Source of the DNA: Desulfobacteraceae bacterium
GTDB lineage: Bacteria; Desulfobacterota; Desulfobulbia; Desulfobulbales; Desulfobulbaceae
Assembly: GCA_022837185.1 (NCBI GenBank)
Contig: JALHJD010000046.1
Span: 1 to 14,148 of the forward strand
Direction: 5' to 3'
DNA: 14,148 nucleotides
How positions within the stretch are numbered: position 1 is the stretch's first letter; the number at the start of each line of letters is the position of its first letter. The translations under genes and the position numbers were made by a program. Positions 12,046 through 14,148 of this stretch are shown piece after piece. Under the pieces are notes generated by a model. It was not told the DNA's origin, made no database searches, and saw nothing but the letters and a program-made list of their open reading frames with translations.

Positions 12046-13239
12046 TCAGGTCCCTGCAAAAGGAGGCCTGATGAGGGCCAGCATTTCCCGCACGGCCTGG
12101 TCGAGGCCGACGTATACGGCCCGGCTGATGATGGCGTGGCCGATGCTCAGCTCTTCGATGGCATCCAGGGCAGCTATCCTCGGGGTGTTCCGGTAATCAA
12201 GCCCATGGCCGGCATTGACCCGCAGCCCGGCGGCCCTGGCATCGGCGGCCGACCGGCGGATCAGGTCGAATTCCCGTTCCTGCTCGTCCCGGGTCGGGGC
12301 ATCGCAATAGCGGCCGGTATGCAGCTCGACAAAGGTCGCGCCGATTTCGCCGGCGGCTTTGATCTGCTGCGCGTCGGGGTCGACGAACAGGCTGACGGGA
12401 ATTTTCCCGCCGTTCAACTGTTCGACAACCCCGCCGATCTTTTTGCGGCCGCCGGTGACGTTCAGCCCGCCCTCGGTGGTCAGTTCCCGGCGCTTTTCGG
12501 GGACAAGGGTGACCATGTCGGGCCGGATCCGCAGGGCGATATCCACCATTTCCCTGGTTGCCGCCATTTCCAGGTTCAGCTTGGTCTTGACCGTCCGGCG
12601 CAGGATTTCGACATCGCGATCCTGGATATGGCGGCGGTCTTCGCGCAGGTGGACGACTATGCCGGCCGCCCCGGCCAGCTCGCAGATGGAAGCGGCGATG
12701 ACGGGGTCCGGTTCGCTGGTGCCGCGGGCCTGGCGGACGGTTGCCACGTGGTCGACATTGACTGCAAGGTGGAGCATGGTGTGCCTCCCGGAAAATTGAA
12801 CTTGACGAAAAAGGTCCTGCTCCATCAGCCATATCCGCCGGGCTTCCTCTTCGGACCGCTCATGGTCGTGACCAAGCAGGTGGCACAGTCCGTGGATGAC
12901 CAGTTCGGTGAGCCGGTCGTTCAAGGGCTTCCCCTCCCGGCGGGCCTCCCTTGCCGCTGTCTCAACGGACACCAGGATATCGCCCAGGTCATCGGGCGCC
13001 AGTTCGGGCGGAATGCCTACCCCGCGCGGATCGGCGGGAAAGGACAGGACGTTGGTCGCTGCTTTGCGCTTTCGGTACCGCAGGTTGAAGGACGCCATTT
13101 CCCTGTCGTCCATGAAAACGATGCTGACGTGGCTGGTGATCCCGAGCAGCTTCAGCAGCCGCACTCCCCTGTTTTCGAGCAGGACGGGATCGATGCCTGA
13201 CTCACGGACCGGAACGTGGTATTCGAAGTGCAGGGGCAT
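12046..13239 (-). CDS. YbeY-PdxJ fusion: rRNA-processing RNase plus pyridoxine 5'-phosphate synthase
   Basis: One open frame of 397 residues joins two normally separate proteins. Residues 1 to about 150 are a complete YbeY endoribonuclease, with zinc ligands H116, H120 and H126 in [11 protein letters not shown]; it matures rRNA and aids ribosome quality control. Residues 155-397 are a complete PdxJ, the last step of deoxyxylulose-5-phosphate-dependent vitamin B6 synthesis, with [44 protein letters not shown] and NAGHGLDY. There is hardly any linker. The PdxJ start survives as Met155 (ATG at 12777) with GGGAGG (12784-12789) six bases upstream, so free PdxJ may also be made. It starts nine bases after phoH ends, with little ribosome-binding site of its own. 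A missed stop or sequencing error is the alternative. Confidence 0.9.
   Translation of the reverse strand: MPLHFEYHVPVRESGIDPVLLENRGVRLLKLLGITSHVSIVFMDDREMASFNLRYRKRKAATNVLSFPADPRGVGIPPELAPDDLGDILVSVETAAREARREGKPLNDRLTELVIHGLCHLLGHDHERSEEEARRIWLMEQDLFRQVQFSGRHTMLHLAVNVDHVATVRQARGTSEPDPVIAASICELAGAAGIVVHLREDRRHIQDRDVEILRRTVKTKLNLEMAATREMVDIALRIRPDMVTLVPEKRRELTTEGGLNVTGGRKKIGGVVEQLNGGKIPVSLFVDPDAQQIKAAGEIGATFVELHTGRYCDAPTRDEQEREFDLIRRSAADARAAGLRVNAGHGLDYRNTPRIAALDAIEELSIGHAIISRAVYVGLDQAVREMLALIRPPFAGT
12775..12789 (-). promoter_or_regulatory. Internal ribosome-binding site and start of PdxJ
   Basis: Within the fused frame, GGGAGG (12784-12789) lies six bases before the ATG at 12775-12777 where stand-alone PdxJ proteins begin ([12 protein letters not shown]). 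It is a better initiation site than the one of the whole fusion. Confidence 0.65.
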
Positions 13240-13248
13240 GGCTGGTGC

Positions 13249-13947
13249 TCAGGTGCGGGCGGGTTTCGTCCTGTCCCGTTTGCCAGGCTGCTTTTCGTAG
13301 GCCTCGATGATTTCCTGCACCAAGGGGTGGCGCACCACGTCGGACTTGGCAAAATAGCTGAAGTGAATGCCCTTGATGCCGCCGAGCAGCCTCTGGGCAT
13401 CGATGAGGCCGGACTGGGCGGAGCCCGGCAGGTCGATCTGGGTCACGTCGCCCGTCACCACCGCCCGGGAGTCGAAGCCGATCCTGGTCAGGAACATTTT
13501 CATCTGTTCCCGGGTCGTATTCTGGGCCTCGTCCAGAATAATGAAGGCATTGTTCAGGGTTCGACCCCGCATGAAGGCGAGGGGGGCGATCTCGATGATC
13601 CCCCGCTCGACGAGTTCCTGCGAACGCTCCTGGCCGAGCATGTCGTTCAGGGCGTCGGTCAGCGGCCGAAGATAGGGGTCCACCTTCTGGGCCATGTCGC
13701 CCGGCAGGAACCCGAGCTTTTCACCGGCCTCGACCGCCGGCCGGGTGAGAATTATGGAGCGGACCCGTTCAGCGGCCAGGGCCGAAACGGCCATGGCGAC
13801 GGCAAGGTACGTTTTGCCGGTGCCTGCCGGGCCGATGCCGAAGACCATGTCGTTTCTGCGGATCGCGTCGATGTACTGCTTCTGCGCGATACTCTTGGGC
13901 GTGATCACCCTCTTCTTCGAGGTGATGTAGACCTTGTCGAGGAAGAT
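13249..13947 (-). CDS. phoH: PhoH family ATPase, 5' end missing
   Basis: Real PhoH sequence runs from about [18 protein letters not shown] to the stop, roughly 232 residues. It has Walker [30 protein letters not shown], Walker [10 protein letters not shown] and the sensor [10 protein letters not shown]. PhoH (PhoL/YbeZ type) is a cytoplasmic ATPase that partners YbeY in RNA metabolism, matching the next gene. Family members are about 310-330 residues, with an N-terminal KH-like part that is absent. The open frame continues to an ATG at 14097, but those first 50 or so residues have no PhoH similarity and are the antisense of a GspE-type gene end. I therefore end the feature at 13947. The gene is broken by a rearrangement or an assembly join near 13947-13975. 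Confidence 0.9.
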   Translation of the reverse strand: MFLDKVYITSKKRVITPKSIAQKQYIDAIRRNDMVFGIGPAGTGKTYLAVAMAVSALAAERVRSIILTRPAVEAGEKLGFLPGDMAQKVDPYLRPLTDALNDMLGQERSQELVERGIIEIAPLAFMRGRTLNNAFIILDEAQNTTREQMKMFLTRIGFDSRAVVTGDVTQIDLPGSAQSGLIDAQRLLGGIKGIHFSYFAKSDVVRHPLVQEIIEAYEKQPGKRDRTKPART

Positions 13948-13975
13948 CGTCGCCAGCGCCTGGCATGCGGCTTCC

Positions 13976-14104
13976 CGCACGTCCGGCGAGCGGTCGCGAG
14001 CCGCGGCGATCAGGGCCGGGATGCGGACCTTGAGAGACGATGCCATGGAGAAGGTCGCCGAGGGGATCACGAGCCTCGACGAGGTCATACGGGTCATCGT
14101 CTGA
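13976..14104 (+). CDS. C-terminal fragment of a GspE/PilB-type secretion ATPase
   Basis: In the + frame ending with TGA at 14102-14104 the translation contains [18 protein letters not shown] then [10 protein letters not shown]. This is the signature tail of type II secretion / type IV pilus assembly ATPases (GspE/PulE/PilB), which power pilus or pseudopilus assembly from the cytoplasmic side. The 5' boundary is uncertain: the frame is open from 13931, but similarity is clear only from about 14000. The rest of the gene is absent, because the sequence to the left is phoH on the other strand. After the stop, GAGG precedes an ATG at 14139 that could open the next gene (MSG..., cut by the window edge). 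Confidence 0.75.
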   Translation, partial: RTSGERSRAAAIRAGMRTLRDDAMEKVAEGITSLDEVIRVIV

Positions 14105-14148
14105 TGCGTCCGTCCTACGTGCGAGAAGAGGTCCGGGGATGAGTGGAG

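Noticed and set aside
12016..13200. A 394-codon + frame opposite ybeY-pdxJ
   Set aside because: The - strand carries complete active-site motifs of two known enzymes; the + translation has none.
13216..14104. A long + frame opposite phoH running into the gspE tail region
   Set aside because: It is in a different frame from the gspE tail and is the antisense of PhoH; only the 13976-14104 frame ending at TGA 14102-14104 has real similarity.

Overview
The window looks like a piece of a GC-rich anaerobic bacterial chromosome, most likely Desulfobacterota (a 'deltaproteobacterium'). The lineage call is an inference. It rests on the anaerobe-type hybrid cluster protein, its HcpR-like Crp/Fnr regulator, the companion ferredoxin, and the GC-rich codon use. 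There are no rRNA genes, phage genes, transposases or CRISPR arrays.

Layout. (1) 1-700: repeats, a tiny eight-cysteine zinc-finger protein (-) and a two-helix membrane protein (+) behind an 11-codon leader ORF. (2) 719-4921: a nitrosative-stress locus. hcp, a 19-codon ORF, an HD-domain protein and a ferredoxin-like protein lie on the - strand. A Crp/Fnr regulator is divergent on the + strand. Between them is one FNR-type box, placed where a class II activator of hcp would bind. (3) 4925-7253 (-): a rhodanese/metallo-beta-lactamase protein with the ligand set of a persulfide dioxygenase, then YjbQ, then a YafK-like L,D-transpeptidase, closely spaced or overlapping. (4) 7305-7506: a 182-bp MITE-like palindromic element with inverted termini and a 10-bp target duplication. 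(5) 7558-8768 (-): an 11-repeat MORN protein coupled to a small lipoprotein. (6) 9040-11095 (+): a small secreted protein, a beta-helix protein behind a structured leader, and an AHL-lactonase-like hydrolase. (7) 11138-11684: a membrane-protein gene whose 3' end lies in an integron attC-like site, probably a lone gene cassette. (8) 11824-11997 (-): tRNA-Leu(UAA) with promoter and terminator. (9) 12046-13947 (-): a YbeY-PdxJ fusion preceded by phoH. (10) About 13950-14148: phoH loses its 5' end and the sequence becomes the 3' end of a GspE/PilB-type ATPase on the + strand. This is a chimeric junction, either a rearrangement or a misassembly.

The most unusual points are the isolated attC-bearing cassette, the YbeY-PdxJ fusion that keeps an internal ribosome-binding site, the MITE-like element, the phoH/gspE junction, the structured leader RNA at 9538-9598 and the FYVE-like mini zinc finger.
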